A DNA stretch of 64,000 nt, taken from Paenibacillus sp. BIC5C1 (GTDB lineage Bacteria > Bacillota > Bacilli > Paenibacillales > Paenibacillaceae). Below are positions 53,339-62,730 of this stretch, piece after piece (the stretch's first letter is position 1; each line of letters starts with the position of its first letter). Location of the stretch: assembly GCF_032399705.1 (NCBI RefSeq), contig NZ_CP135922.1:2976001-3040000 (forward strand), written 5' to 3'. The notes below the pieces were generated by a model. The model did not search any database. It saw nothing but the letters and a program-made list of their open reading frames with translations, and had not been told where the DNA came from. Made by a program: the position numbers and the translations under genes.

Positions 53339-54945
53339 ATGATGAGAAAACATACCAAGCCTGCTTTAATGATGATTCTGGCATTCCTGCTTCTGGCAGG
53401 TTGCGCTTCAAGTGGAGAAGGCCAGCAGAGTACACAGGCCTCTTCATCAACCGGAGAAAGCTCGTCACAGCAGACATCGGCAGAAGGCAAGACAGGCGGG
53501 ACACTGAACATTGGCTATCCAACACAACCGGTCACACTGGATGCACATGTGTCTTCCAATACAGCGGTCAAGGATATTTCACGCGAGATCTATGAGCAGC
53601 TGGTAACGTTAGATAAAGATGCACAGGTCATTCCGCTGCTTGCAGAATCCTATGAGATCAGCGACGACAAGTTATCCTATACGTTCCATCTGCGTCAAGA
53701 TGTGAAGTTCCATAATGGCAAAGAACTTCAGGCGGAGGATGTTGTCGCTTCCCTTAACCGTTGGATCAAACTGTCGAGTCATGGTAAAGCAAACTTTGTG
53801 GGTGCAGAGGCCAAAGAAACAGACCCCTATACCGTGGTACTTCAATTGAAAACACCATTTCTGCTAACACTGCAACTTCTTGCTGATCCGATTCCCGCAG
53901 CGGCGATCTACCCAAAAGAAGTGGTTGATGAAGCAGATGATAAAGGGATCAAATCATTCATCGGTACAGGTCCGTTTCAATTGGAGGAGTGGAAGCAGGA
54001 TCAGTATATTCATTTGAAAAAGTATGACGATTACTCCGCCCGTACCGAGCCGAGTGATGGAGCAGGCGGTAAAAAGGAAGCGCTGGTTGATGACCTGTAC
54101 TTCCGCTTTGTAACGGACGAGTCGACCCGTCTTGCCGGGATTACTTCCGGGGAATACGACATTGCGCTGAATATCTCTGTGGATAATGAACAGCAGATTG
54201 CGGACAATCCTGATTTGCAAACCTTCCTCAGTCCGGGAGGCATGATTGGATATTTCTATAACAGTAATGACGGCTTGTTCAAGAACGTCAAACTTCGTCA
54301 GGCTGTCAATGCCATTCAGAACGTGGATGACATCCTGACATCGGCATTCCGTGATCCACAATTTTATGTGAAGACATCCTCTCTGGTCTTGCCGGAATAT
54401 CCAAATTGGTATTCAGAAGCGGGCAAGGAATCGTACAGCCAGGCGAACGCGGATAAAGCAAAGCAACTGCTTCAGGAAGCAGGCTATAACGGCGAAGAAA
54501 TCAAAATTTTCACAACAAGAGATTATGTGGATCAATATAACGTAGCCGTTGTTTTGCAGCAGGAGCTGGAGTCGATTGGTATCAGGGTCAAGCTGGATGT
54601 CTATGATTGGCCTACTTTGCAGGAAAAACTCGGGACAGGTACAGGGTGGGATATTTACCCCATGAGTTATGCGTTCCGGCCTACGTTCTACCAGTATGCG
54701 TTCGGGGAGGCGGAGCAGGGCTGCTGAAGAGTGAGAAAATGAGCGAGCTGCTTCAAGGAATCCGGACGTCAGATTCAGTAGAGGCCGCAAGGCCGCTCAT
54801 TGATGAATTGCAGCAATTTGTATGGACCGAAGTTCCATTCGCTCAGATTGGGCACACCAAACAGGTTACAGCGCTATCGAAAAATATCAGTGGTTTCCAG
54901 AACATTTTGGGCCCGATCTTCTGGAATACAACCAATAACAAATAG
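53339..54945 (+). pseudogene. Family-5 (Dpp/Opp-type) solute-binding lipoprotein, frameshifted
   Basis: The gene starts at ATG 53339 (ribosome binding site GAGGGG) with a signal peptide and lipobox LLAGC (Cys 22). It continues with NIGYPTQPVTLDAHVSS, LAESYEISDDKLSYTFHLRQDVKFHNGKE and FIGTGPFQLEEWK. The first frame ends at TGA 54725-54727 after YQYAFGEAEQGC. The missing C-terminus (LLKSEKMSELLQGIRTSDSVEAARPLIDELQ...) continues in the -1 frame to a stop at 54945. Adding one G to GGGG at 54704-54707 would restore a protein of about 535 residues, the normal family length. This is either a recent inactivation or a homopolymer sequencing error. It would feed the permeases and ATPases that follow. 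Confidence 0.88.
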
Positions 54946-54969
54946 TTAAAAGGAAAGGACAGCGGATGA

Positions 54970-55005
54970 AAAGGCGTAGCATCGCTTCCACGGGAATACG
55001 CCTTT
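54970..55005 (+). other. Intercistronic hairpin
   Basis: AAAGGCGTA (54970-54978) pairs with TACGCCTTT (54997-55005) around an 18-nt loop, between the binding-protein and permease genes. No U-run follows, so an mRNA stability or processing element is more likely than a terminator. Confidence 0.45.
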
Positions 55006-55038
55006 CCGCTTGCCATTGGAAAGTGAGGTGGCCCTCAT

Positions 55039-55989
55039 ATGGGTGGATATATTGTTCGTCGGTTATTGTCCTTGATACCTGTCCTTTTTGTGGTGGCAAT
55101 CGTGGTGTTCTCCATCATTCATGTTACACCGGGGGATCCCGCTGCGATTCTGCTGGGTGAAGAGGCGAGCAAAGCCGATATCGATGAGCTAAGAAGCAAG
55201 CTGGGGTTGGACAGACCGATCTATGAGCAATTCGGTATTTGGTTGCTAGGGCTGTTATCCGGGAATTTGGGGGAGTCCATCTTTCTGGACAAACCTGTGA
55301 CAGAGGCTTTTTTTGAACGACTGGCGCCTACATTGTCCCTTGCGATCATTGCCCAGGTCATTGGTGTGTTCCTTGCCTTGTTCCTTGGCATTACAGCGGT
55401 TAAGCGAAGAGGAACCATCGTGGACCAATCGGTGATGGGTTTTTCCATGCTTGGCATCTCCATTCCGAGTTTTCTGTTGGGATCACTGCTGGTCATGTTC
55501 TTTAGCGTGAAGCTGCGCTGGCTTCCCGTTGCAGGGTATCAGCCGCTCACAGAAGGTCTGTGGCAGCATATCAAGTATCTGTTGCTCCCTGGCATCGTGC
55601 TTGGCATCATTCAGGCAGCGCTCATTACCCGAATGACAAGATCCTCCATCCTGGATGTGATGTCCGGCAATTTTATCAAAACCGCCAAAGCCAAGGGTGT
55701 GAAAGAAAAAACGATCGTGTATACACATGCGTTACGCGTTGCATTCATCCCTATTCTCACAGTTATTGGGGAATCGTTCGGTGGGTTGGTTACTGGTGCT
55801 GCGGTTATAGAAACGCTATTCAATATTCCGGGAGTGGGGCAGCTCATCGTCAATTCGATCAGCAGAAGGGATTACTCGGTTATTCAGGGTTCAGTGCTGC
55901 TGGTTACGGTGGCTTATGTATTCGTAAATCTAATCGTTGATTTGTTGTATGGTTTGGTCGATCCACGAGTTCGATTAAGCAAGAAATGA
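55039..55989 (+). CDS. dppB: Dipeptide/oligopeptide ABC permease, DppB-like
   Basis: The 316-residue permease has six helices and the standard N-terminus MGGYIVRRLLSLIPVLFVVAIVVFSIIHVTPGDPA. It has the EAA loop GNFIKTAKAKGVKEKTIVYTHALRVAFIPILTV (about residues 208-240) and the C-terminal FVNLIVDLLYGLVDPRVRLSKK. It pairs with the DppC-like permease 16 bp downstream to import peptides or similar compounds. The gene name shows family, not proven substrate. Confidence 0.93.
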   Translation: MGGYIVRRLLSLIPVLFVVAIVVFSIIHVTPGDPAAILLGEEASKADIDELRSKLGLDRPIYEQFGIWLLGLLSGNLGESIFLDKPVTEAFFERLAPTLSLAIIAQVIGVFLALFLGITAVKRRGTIVDQSVMGFSMLGISIPSFLLGSLLVMFFSVKLRWLPVAGYQPLTEGLWQHIKYLLLPGIVLGIIQAALITRMTRSSILDVMSGNFIKTAKAKGVKEKTIVYTHALRVAFIPILTVIGESFGGLVTGAAVIETLFNIPGVGQLIVNSISRRDYSVIQGSVLLVTVAYVFVNLIVDLLYGLVDPRVRLSKK

Positions 55990-56005
55990 AGGGGGTGGAG
56001 ACAAC

Positions 56006-56929
56006 TTGATAACCAACCCGGATACCACCATTGCTGCGTCAGCATATCAAAAAGGGAAGAGCAGACGCAGCGCATTCAGGCGCTTTATGCATAATCAGTT
56101 GTTAAGCACAGGGGCGGGAATTCTGCTTGTTGTTGTGCTTTTGGTAATCATAGGGCCGATGCTTACACCATACGGGCCGTTACAGATTGATCCGGTGAAT
56201 CGACTTAAAGGGCCCAACGGGCAGCACATATTTGGCACAGATAACTTTGGACGTGATGTATTCACTCGCGCCGTATATGGTTTGCGTATTTCGGTTGCGG
56301 TTGGTTTCGCTGTTACGGTTGTATCTTCTTTGATCGGCATGATTGTTGGGCTGTTATCTGCAAGTTATTCGGTACTGGATCATATCTTTATGCGCATCTG
56401 TGATGGTTTGTTCGCTTTTCCGTCCATTTTGCTTGCCATCTCCATTATGGCGGCTCTTGGCCCGAATCCGGGTAATGTCATTATCGCCCTAAGCATTATC
56501 TTCATTCCATCGATGGCCCGGATTATTCGTTCCAAGGCACTGGTTATTCGGGAGTTAACTTATATTGAAGCGTTGCATGCGCAGGGAGCAAGCAGCTGGC
56601 GCATCATTTGGATTCATATGGCGCCCAATACGCTGTCTCCGCTCATTATCCAATCCAGCTTCATTTTTGCCGTATCGATCCTGACGGAAGCTTCTCTAAG
56701 TTTTCTTGGAGCGGGTATTCCTTCCCCGTCCCCAAGTCTCGGGAATATGCTTTTTGACGGAAAAACGGTAATCTACAACGCTTGGTGGATGACTGTCTTC
56801 CCGGGCATTTTCCTGGTGCTCGTTGTACTGGGTCTGAACCTGTTCGGCGATGGCCTTAGAGATCTGCTCGACCCGCAGGCAAATAAGGTGAAAAGGGGGA
56901 GACGTCGTGGGAAAACAACCGCTGCTTGA
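56006..56929 (+). CDS. dppC: Dipeptide/oligopeptide ABC permease, DppC-like
   Basis: The 307-residue permease starts at TTG 56006 behind GGGGGTGGAG. It has the OppC-type N-terminal helix, the motif HIFGTDNFGRDVFTRAVYGLRISVAVG (about residues 72-98), the EAA loop YIEALHAQGASSWRIIWIHMAPNTLSPLI and a C-terminal GDGLRDLLDPQ. It is partner of the DppB-like permease. Its end overlaps the next gene, whose GTG lies inside it. Confidence 0.93.
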   Translation: MITNPDTTIAASAYQKGKSRRSAFRRFMHNQLLSTGAGILLVVVLLVIIGPMLTPYGPLQIDPVNRLKGPNGQHIFGTDNFGRDVFTRAVYGLRISVAVGFAVTVVSSLIGMIVGLLSASYSVLDHIFMRICDGLFAFPSILLAISIMAALGPNPGNVIIALSIIFIPSMARIIRSKALVIRELTYIEALHAQGASSWRIIWIHMAPNTLSPLIIQSSFIFAVSILTEASLSFLGAGIPSPSPSLGNMLFDGKTVIYNAWWMTVFPGIFLVLVVLGLNLFGDGLRDLLDPQANKVKRGRRRGKTTAA

Positions 56930-57923
56930 GGTGAAGGACCTGAAAGTATCCATCTCAACCGAAAAAGGAACCATCCACCCGGTGGAAGGCGTATCCTTCC
57001 ACGTCCTTGCCGGGGAGACGCTGGGCATCGTAGGTGAGTCCGGCTGCGGGAAAAGCGTAACCGCCGAATCCATTCTCAGACTGTTTGATGAAGATTACGT
57101 GGATTACTCGGGTGAAGTCCTCTACGAAGGTACCGATCTCTTAACTTTGTCCAAAAGACAAATGGAACGCATTCGTGGCAATGAACTCTCCATGATCTTT
57201 CAAGACCCCATGTCTTCCCTGAATCCGGTTCAGACGATTGGCAAACAAATTGCCGAGAGCTTGAAGCTACATCAAGGCATGAATGGCAGACAGGCGCGTC
57301 GGGCTGCCGTGGATCTGCTGCGTATGACAGGTATCCCCTCACCTGAAAAGAGGGTAGATGAGCATCCGCATGAAATCTCGGGAGGGATGAGACAGCGGGT
57401 CATGATTGCCATGGCACTTGCCTGTAATCCAAAACTGCTTATCGCAGACGAACCGACAACGGCACTGGATGTGACGATTCAGGCGCAAATACTGGAGCTT
57501 ATCGAAAGTCTGCAAGCGAAGACGGGACTTGGTGTCATCCTGATTACACATGACCTTGGTGTAGTCGCAGAGACATGTACAAGAGTGGCGGTCATGTATC
57601 TTGGACAGGTCGTGGAGGAGGCGAGCGTAGAAGATTTATTTTTCAATCCCCAGCATCCATATACGTCAGGCTTAATGAAATCCATTCCCCGTATTGATGG
57701 CGAGCAGCACAGCAAGCTCCATGTCATTGAGGGAACGGTACCCGCGCTGCATCAGGTTCCAGCAGGCTGCCGATTCGCTCCAAGATGTGCTTATGCGGAT
57801 GAACAATGCCTGCGAGCAGCGCCTACTTTGAAACAGGTGGACGAGAACCATTCGGTACGCTGCTGGTATCCCGGAATAGCAACGATTCAGGAGGAGACAC
57901 ATGAACTCGAAATCATTGGTTGA
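56907..57923 (+). CDS. dppD: Peptide ABC transporter ATPase, DppD-like
   Basis: The 338-residue ATPase has Walker A GESGCGKSV (about residues 38-46), Q-loop FQDPMSSLNPVQTIG, signature ISGGMRQR and Walker B LLIADEPTTALD. The C-terminal oligopeptide domain has the Cys cluster CRFAPRCAYADEQC. The start is GTG 56907 after AAGGGGGAG, 23 bp inside the DppC-like gene. It also overlaps the following ATPase gene by 23 bp, so the three are tightly coupled. Confidence 0.94.
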   Translation: MGKQPLLEVKDLKVSISTEKGTIHPVEGVSFHVLAGETLGIVGESGCGKSVTAESILRLFDEDYVDYSGEVLYEGTDLLTLSKRQMERIRGNELSMIFQDPMSSLNPVQTIGKQIAESLKLHQGMNGRQARRAAVDLLRMTGIPSPEKRVDEHPHEISGGMRQRVMIAMALACNPKLLIADEPTTALDVTIQAQILELIESLQAKTGLGVILITHDLGVVAETCTRVAVMYLGQVVEEASVEDLFFNPQHPYTSGLMKSIPRIDGEQHSKLHVIEGTVPALHQVPAGCRFAPRCAYADEQCLRAAPTLKQVDENHSVRCWYPGIATIQEETHELEIIG

Positions 57924-58890
57924 GTCGAAGCCGCTGCTACAGGTTAGCAATCTGAACAAACATTTCCCTGTTCGATCTTCTTTTGGCAGAACCAGAGGGC
58001 AAGTCAAGGCAGTTAACGATGTATCCTTCGACATCCACACAGGACAAACCTTTGGCCTGGTTGGCGAATCCGGCTGCGGTAAAAGCACACTCGGTCGGTC
58101 GATTCTCAGACTTGTTGAGCCAACGTCAGGGGAAGCATTTTATGAGGGCACGGATATCCTGGGGTTAAGTAAAAAAGAACTGCGAAGCTACAGGCAGCAT
58201 ATGCAGATGGTATTTCAGGACCCATACACCTCGCTGGACCCTCGCAAACGCATCGGTTATTCCATTGAAGAACCGCTATTAATCCACAACAAGGGCAACA
58301 AACGGGACAGAATGGAAACAGCCATGTCGTTACTGCGCAAAGTTGGATTCAGTGAAGAACATTACGAGCGGTTTCCCCATGAATTCTCAGGTGGTCAGCG
58401 TCAAAGGCTGGGCATCGCCAAAGCGTTGGCCCTTGGACCGAAGCTCATTATATGTGATGAACCCGTGTCAGCGCTGGACGTGTCGATTCAATCCCAGGTC
58501 ATTAATTTGCTGGAAGAGGTTCAGGAGGAGCTCGGCATTTCTTATTTATTCATTGCACATGACCTTAGCGTTGTACGCCATATTGCAGATCGCATTGGTG
58601 TGATGTATTTGGGCGAGATGGTGGAACAGGGACCAGCGGAAGCTTTGTTCGCCGAACCTTTGCATCCCTATACCAGATCATTATTGTCTGCGGTACCGAT
58701 CCCGAATCCTCGGGTCAAAAGGGAAAGAGTTGTATTGAGCGGTGAGATCCCATCGCCACTTCATCCGCCTGCCGGCTGTGTTTTTCATACCCGATGCCCA
58801 TACGTTATGGATACATGCAGACAGTTCGTTCCACAGAAACGATTCGTCGCTCCAGACCGTGAAGTGCAGTGTCATTTATACGATGAATAG
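57901..58890 (+). CDS. dppF: Peptide ABC transporter ATPase, DppF-like
   Basis: The 329-residue ATPase is the second motor of the importer. It has Walker A GESGCGKST, FQDPYTSLDPRKRIG, signature FSGGQRQRLG, Walker B LIICDEPVSALDVS and C-terminal CVFHTRCPYVMDTC. It begins with ATG 57901 behind AGGAGGAG within the end of dppD. It completes a binding-protein, two-permease, two-ATPase set. Confidence 0.95.
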   Translation: MNSKSLVESKPLLQVSNLNKHFPVRSSFGRTRGQVKAVNDVSFDIHTGQTFGLVGESGCGKSTLGRSILRLVEPTSGEAFYEGTDILGLSKKELRSYRQHMQMVFQDPYTSLDPRKRIGYSIEEPLLIHNKGNKRDRMETAMSLLRKVGFSEEHYERFPHEFSGGQRQRLGIAKALALGPKLIICDEPVSALDVSIQSQVINLLEEVQEELGISYLFIAHDLSVVRHIADRIGVMYLGEMVEQGPAEALFAEPLHPYTRSLLSAVPIPNPRVKRERVVLSGEIPSPLHPPAGCVFHTRCPYVMDTCRQFVPQKRFVAPDREVQCHLYDE

Positions 58891-58905
58891 AGGAGGAATG
58901 AAACA

Positions 58906-60156
58906 ATGAGTTTTCGTAGTTCAGCCGAAAAGTGGAAGGACGAAGCTATACGGCTTCGACGCCATATACACCAGAATCCTGAGCTTGGTCACCAGGAGTT
59001 TGAAACGGCCAAGCTGATTGCCCAATTTTTGGAGGACGCTGGTCTCGAAGTCCAGACGGGTGTAGGCGGCACAGGAGTTGTTGGGCTTTTGAAAGGTGGA
59101 CGTGAGGGAAGAACCATTGGAATTCGCGCCGATATGGATGCACTGCCAATCTTAGAAAAGACAGGATTGCCGTTTGCCAGCGTTCACGAAGGGGTGATGC
59201 ATGCTTGCGGGCATGATGTGCATACCGCCATTCTTCTTGGAACAGCAGCGGCATTAAGCGAGCACAGGGATGAGCTTCAGGGAACGGTGAAGTTCATTTT
59301 CCAGCCTGCTGAGGAAGTACAGGGAGGTGCAACGGATCTTATTGAGGCAGGTGTATTGCTTAATCCGGAAGTGAATGCGATCATTGCGCTCCACGTGTGG
59401 CCGGATTTGCCTGCTGGCAAGATTGGTTTGAGAAAAGGGGCCATGCTGGCGGCGGCCGATGCCTTTGATATTCGAGTGACGGGAAAAGGTGGACATGCTG
59501 CCTATCCGCATCGAACCGTCGATCCGGTCATCATTGCAGCCCAGATTATAACTGCGTTGCAAACGGTAGTCTCCCGAAACTTGTCTCCGCTTGATTCTTC
59601 CGTCATCTCGATCACGAAACTGCAAAGCAATAGCCATGCTTATAACGTTATCGCTGGGGAGGTCCAACTCAGAGGTACCATTCGTACGCACAATCCTGAG
59701 ACGCGTGAAGCTGTGCCCGTATATATGAAGCGACTCATTGAGACCATTGCGGGAGGGTTCGGTGGTAAAGCGGAATTTGATTACTACCGCGGCGGTTCTC
59801 CTGTAATAAACGATGATCGTATCGTTGATGTGATTGAACAGGCAGCGGCAGATACCATTGGCCGGGAAGCTGTGGTGTATCTGAAGGAGCCATCCATGGG
59901 CGCCGAAGATTTTGGTGCGTATCTCGAATATGTACCGGGTGCCATATTCCGGCTCGGCACGATTACAGAAGAAGATGCCCGATCAGAACTGCCCCTTCAC
60001 AGTGATTCCATCATTTTTGATGAGCAAGCGATTGTTACAGGAATATCGGTTCTTGGAGAAGCAGCCATCCGTTACTTGAATCAGAACAGTGATGATGAAT
60101 CAAGGATTGCGCTGGGCGTTGCAGCAGGCAATGAGCACAGGGGGGGATCGACATGA
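58906..60156 (+). CDS. M20 (M20D) metal-dependent amidohydrolase/aminoacylase
   Basis: The 416-residue protein belongs to the IAA-amino acid hydrolase/HipO group. It has RRHIHQNPELGHQEFETA, IRADMDALPI, the metal-binding HACGHDVHT (about residues 102-110), PAEEVQGGA with the catalytic Glu, and GKGGHAAYPHRTVDP in the dimerisation domain. The C-terminal ligand region is SMGAEDF. It hydrolyses N-acyl amino acids or similar amides in the cytoplasm. It follows the ATPase gene by 15 bp and overlaps the next hydrolase by 4 bp. This suggests the importer brings in N-acyl amino acids or modified peptides. Confidence 0.95.
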   Translation: MSFRSSAEKWKDEAIRLRRHIHQNPELGHQEFETAKLIAQFLEDAGLEVQTGVGGTGVVGLLKGGREGRTIGIRADMDALPILEKTGLPFASVHEGVMHACGHDVHTAILLGTAAALSEHRDELQGTVKFIFQPAEEVQGGATDLIEAGVLLNPEVNAIIALHVWPDLPAGKIGLRKGAMLAAADAFDIRVTGKGGHAAYPHRTVDPVIIAAQIITALQTVVSRNLSPLDSSVISITKLQSNSHAYNVIAGEVQLRGTIRTHNPETREAVPVYMKRLIETIAGGFGGKAEFDYYRGGSPVINDDRIVDVIEQAAADTIGREAVVYLKEPSMGAEDFGAYLEYVPGAIFRLGTITEEDARSELPLHSDSIIFDEQAIVTGISVLGEAAIRYLNQNSDDESRIALGVAAGNEHRGGST

Positions 60157-61859
60157 CTGAGTTGCAGCAACAACCGGAGGTAGACTCCATATTGCACGAG
60201 GTCGACCGTGATCTTCTGCTTGAATACAACAGACAGATTGCGAAGGAAATTCGTTTGTCGGGTTCCGAAGAGGAACTGCGGGCTTTCCATTATATTAAGG
60301 AACAGCTTGAGGATTTTGGGGTGACCACCGAGCTTACGTTGGACAAAGCCTACATCAGTATCCCTGTCAGAGCAGAACTTAAGGTCGGCGGCATTTCTTT
60401 TGCAGCTATTACGCATTCCATGTCAGCCCAGGCGAAACAGTTGAACACGTTTTTGAGATGCATAGAGCTAAAGGATTCAGACCAGACCGACTGGATCAAT
60501 CAAGTGACAGGTCATGCGGTGATCGTTCACGGACTTGCGAATGGACCCACGATTTATCGTTTGCAGCAGTTGGGCGCAGCAGCCGTCATATTTATCAATA
60601 GCGGTGCGTATACGCATGAAATGATTGTTTCCTCCGTTTGGGGAAATCCGACACCACAGGATGATGGCTATCCGTCCATTCCAGTTCTGTCGGTCAACCA
60701 TTCGGATGGAGAGCAGATCAAGTCTTTGATCGCCTCGGAAGAAGGAGAGACTATAGCAATTACATTGACCGTGGAAGTTCGCACAGAATGGGTGAACATT
60801 CCAACCCTGATTGCTGAGATTCAGGGGACGGAAGAGCCCGAATCTTTTGTGCTGTTTAGCGGGCATGTGGATTCATGGCATTATGGCGCAATGGATAACG
60901 GCTCCGCCAACGCCGTCATGGTGGAGACAGCGCGGGTACTATCATTACATCGTGACACGCTGCGGCGCTCCGTTCGGTTTGCATTTTGGTCAGGCCATTC
61001 CCACGGCAGATATGCCGGCTCTGCATTATACAGTGATCTTCATTGGGAAGATTTGCATGAAAACGGGGTGTTGCATATCAATATTGATTCCGTGGGCGCC
61101 AAGGGAGCGAGTGAGCTCGGTGCAGCTAATACAATGGCAGAGACTCGGACACTTTGTGCAGATGCCATACGTATCGTCACGGATGAACCTTTTCGCGGAT
61201 CACCGTTTGGAAGGTCGGGAGATCAGTCCTTCTGGAGTGCTGGACTTCCGTCTGCTTTTATGGGGCTGTCCTATCAGCCTGAGGGCTGGTTTGGCTGGTG
61301 GTGGCATACGACTGAGGACACGCTGGACAAAATTGATGCAGATTATCTGGCACGTGATTGCAAGGTGTACGTAGCAGCCGTCCATAATGCTGCCTCTGCT
61401 CCCATTATTCCCATTGATCAGAGACAGGCGATCCGAACGCTTTCCGAACGAATTGGCTATTATACGGAGCTTATTGGAGACAAGTTTGACCTTTCACGCT
61501 TAACAAGCAGGGTCCGGCAGCTACAGAATGCCACGGAGCATTTCTATGACCGGATAGGTTCCACGTCCTTACCGGCTGCTTCTATTACAAAAGCGAACCG
61601 AACGATATTGTCACTTAGCAGATGGCTGGTGCCCATCAATTATGTTCGAGGCAGCCGGTATGATCATGATGCCGCAGGCAGTCATTCGCTTGTACCTGCG
61701 CTATCAGACATCGAACTTCTGGCGGCAGCCGAAGTAGGCAGTGAAGCCTTTTTCAGACTCCAAACATCACTTATACGTCAGGTGAATCGGATTGGTTATG
61801 AAATAAAGCAGGCAGAGCGACTTGTCGTTGAGGCCGAAAAGAATCTCGTTTTGAATTAA
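60153..61859 (+). CDS. M28-family peptidase homologue with PA domain, altered catalytic motif
   Basis: The 568-residue protein has a PA-type insertion (about residues 110-220; AVIVHGLANGPTIYRLQQLGAAAVIFIN), then an M28 fold. Metal ligands seen are His 238 and Asp 248 in SGHVDSWHYGAMDNGS, Asp 312 in NIDSVG and His 385 in WWHTTEDT. Where ordinary M28 aminopeptidases have the Glu-Glu pair (FWGAEE-G) this protein has FWSGHSHGRYAGS, so both Glu are absent (His 282, Ser 283). It may use another base or be a non-peptidase member. ATG 60153 overlaps the M20 stop (ATGA). No signal peptide is present. Confidence 0.87.
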   Translation: MTELQQQPEVDSILHEVDRDLLLEYNRQIAKEIRLSGSEEELRAFHYIKEQLEDFGVTTELTLDKAYISIPVRAELKVGGISFAAITHSMSAQAKQLNTFLRCIELKDSDQTDWINQVTGHAVIVHGLANGPTIYRLQQLGAAAVIFINSGAYTHEMIVSSVWGNPTPQDDGYPSIPVLSVNHSDGEQIKSLIASEEGETIAITLTVEVRTEWVNIPTLIAEIQGTEEPESFVLFSGHVDSWHYGAMDNGSANAVMVETARVLSLHRDTLRRSVRFAFWSGHSHGRYAGSALYSDLHWEDLHENGVLHINIDSVGAKGASELGAANTMAETRTLCADAIRIVTDEPFRGSPFGRSGDQSFWSAGLPSAFMGLSYQPEGWFGWWWHTTEDTLDKIDADYLARDCKVYVAAVHNAASAPIIPIDQRQAIRTLSERIGYYTELIGDKFDLSRLTSRVRQLQNATEHFYDRIGSTSLPAASITKANRTILSLSRWLVPINYVRGSRYDHDAAGSHSLVPALSDIELLAAAEVGSEAFFRLQTSLIRQVNRIGYEIKQAERLVVEAEKNLVLN

Positions 61860-61917
61860 CCCAAGTTGAAGCAGCCTATTTACAGCAAGAACATCATGAT
61901 ATAGAGGAGCGACTGTC

Positions 61918-62682
61918 ATGCCGGAACGAACATTTGCAGGGAAAAGGGTAGTCATTACCGGAGGGGCAGGTGTTTTTGGCCAATGGATTGCACAAGCATA
62001 CGCCGCCGAAGGCGCGAGCCTTTATTTGTCCGATATCCGGGAGGAAGCTTTGAGGGGTACAGTAGATAAGCTGAAGCAGGAGGGAGTGGATGTACACTGG
62101 CATGTAACGAATCTTGTGGATGAACACTCCATTAATGAATTGGTTCAAGCGGTGAAGCAGCAATGGAAAGCGCCGGATATTGTCATCAATAATGCGGGAA
62201 TATATCCATACCGCACACTCATGAACATGACGCTTCAACATTGGAATGAGACGATGGATCTGAATCTGGCAGCACCGTTCCTGCTCACTCAGCATTTTGC
62301 CAAACAGATGATTGCGAGCGAAGTAGAAGGTTCCTTCATTAATATAAGCTCTGGAGCAGCTTCCACCGCAGGAGTCGGCATGGGGAATTATTCGGTTTCG
62401 AAAGTAGGAATCGAGATGCTGACCAAAACCTTTGCCCTGGAGTTGTCGCCCTATCGCATTCGGGTAAATGCGGTTGTGCCGGGTTACGCACCCGGCAGCG
62501 AGGTTAGTGTGATGACGAAGGAGCATACGGAACATATGATCAAAATTACACCGCTAGGCCGGACATCAGGTCCGGATGATGCTCCGCAAGCGATATTGTA
62601 TCTGACTTCTGACCAGGCATCATTTATTACAGGCAGCATATTAACGGTAGATGGTGGACGCACGGCAGGCAGACTTAAGTAA
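61918..62682 (+). CDS. SDR-family oxidoreductase
   Basis: The 254-residue short-chain dehydrogenase has the TGGAGVFG cofactor motif (about residues 14-21), Asp in LYLSDIREEA, NNAG (about 91-94), catalytic Ser-Tyr-Lys region ISSGAA...YSVSKVGIEM, and VPGYAPGS. It starts 58 bp after the M28 gene with GAGGAG upstream and ends the operon. It would oxidise or reduce a product of the imported compound (inference). Confidence 0.92.
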   Translation: MPERTFAGKRVVITGGAGVFGQWIAQAYAAEGASLYLSDIREEALRGTVDKLKQEGVDVHWHVTNLVDEHSINELVQAVKQQWKAPDIVINNAGIYPYRTLMNMTLQHWNETMDLNLAAPFLLTQHFAKQMIASEVEGSFINISSGAASTAGVGMGNYSVSKVGIEMLTKTFALELSPYRIRVNAVVPGYAPGSEVSVMTKEHTEHMIKITPLGRTSGPDDAPQAILYLTSDQASFITGSILTVDGGRTAGRLK

Positions 62683-62730
62683 CTGTTTGCGCCCTAATAA
62701 AGAAAATAGGATGGCAGCTGGTGAGTCCAT

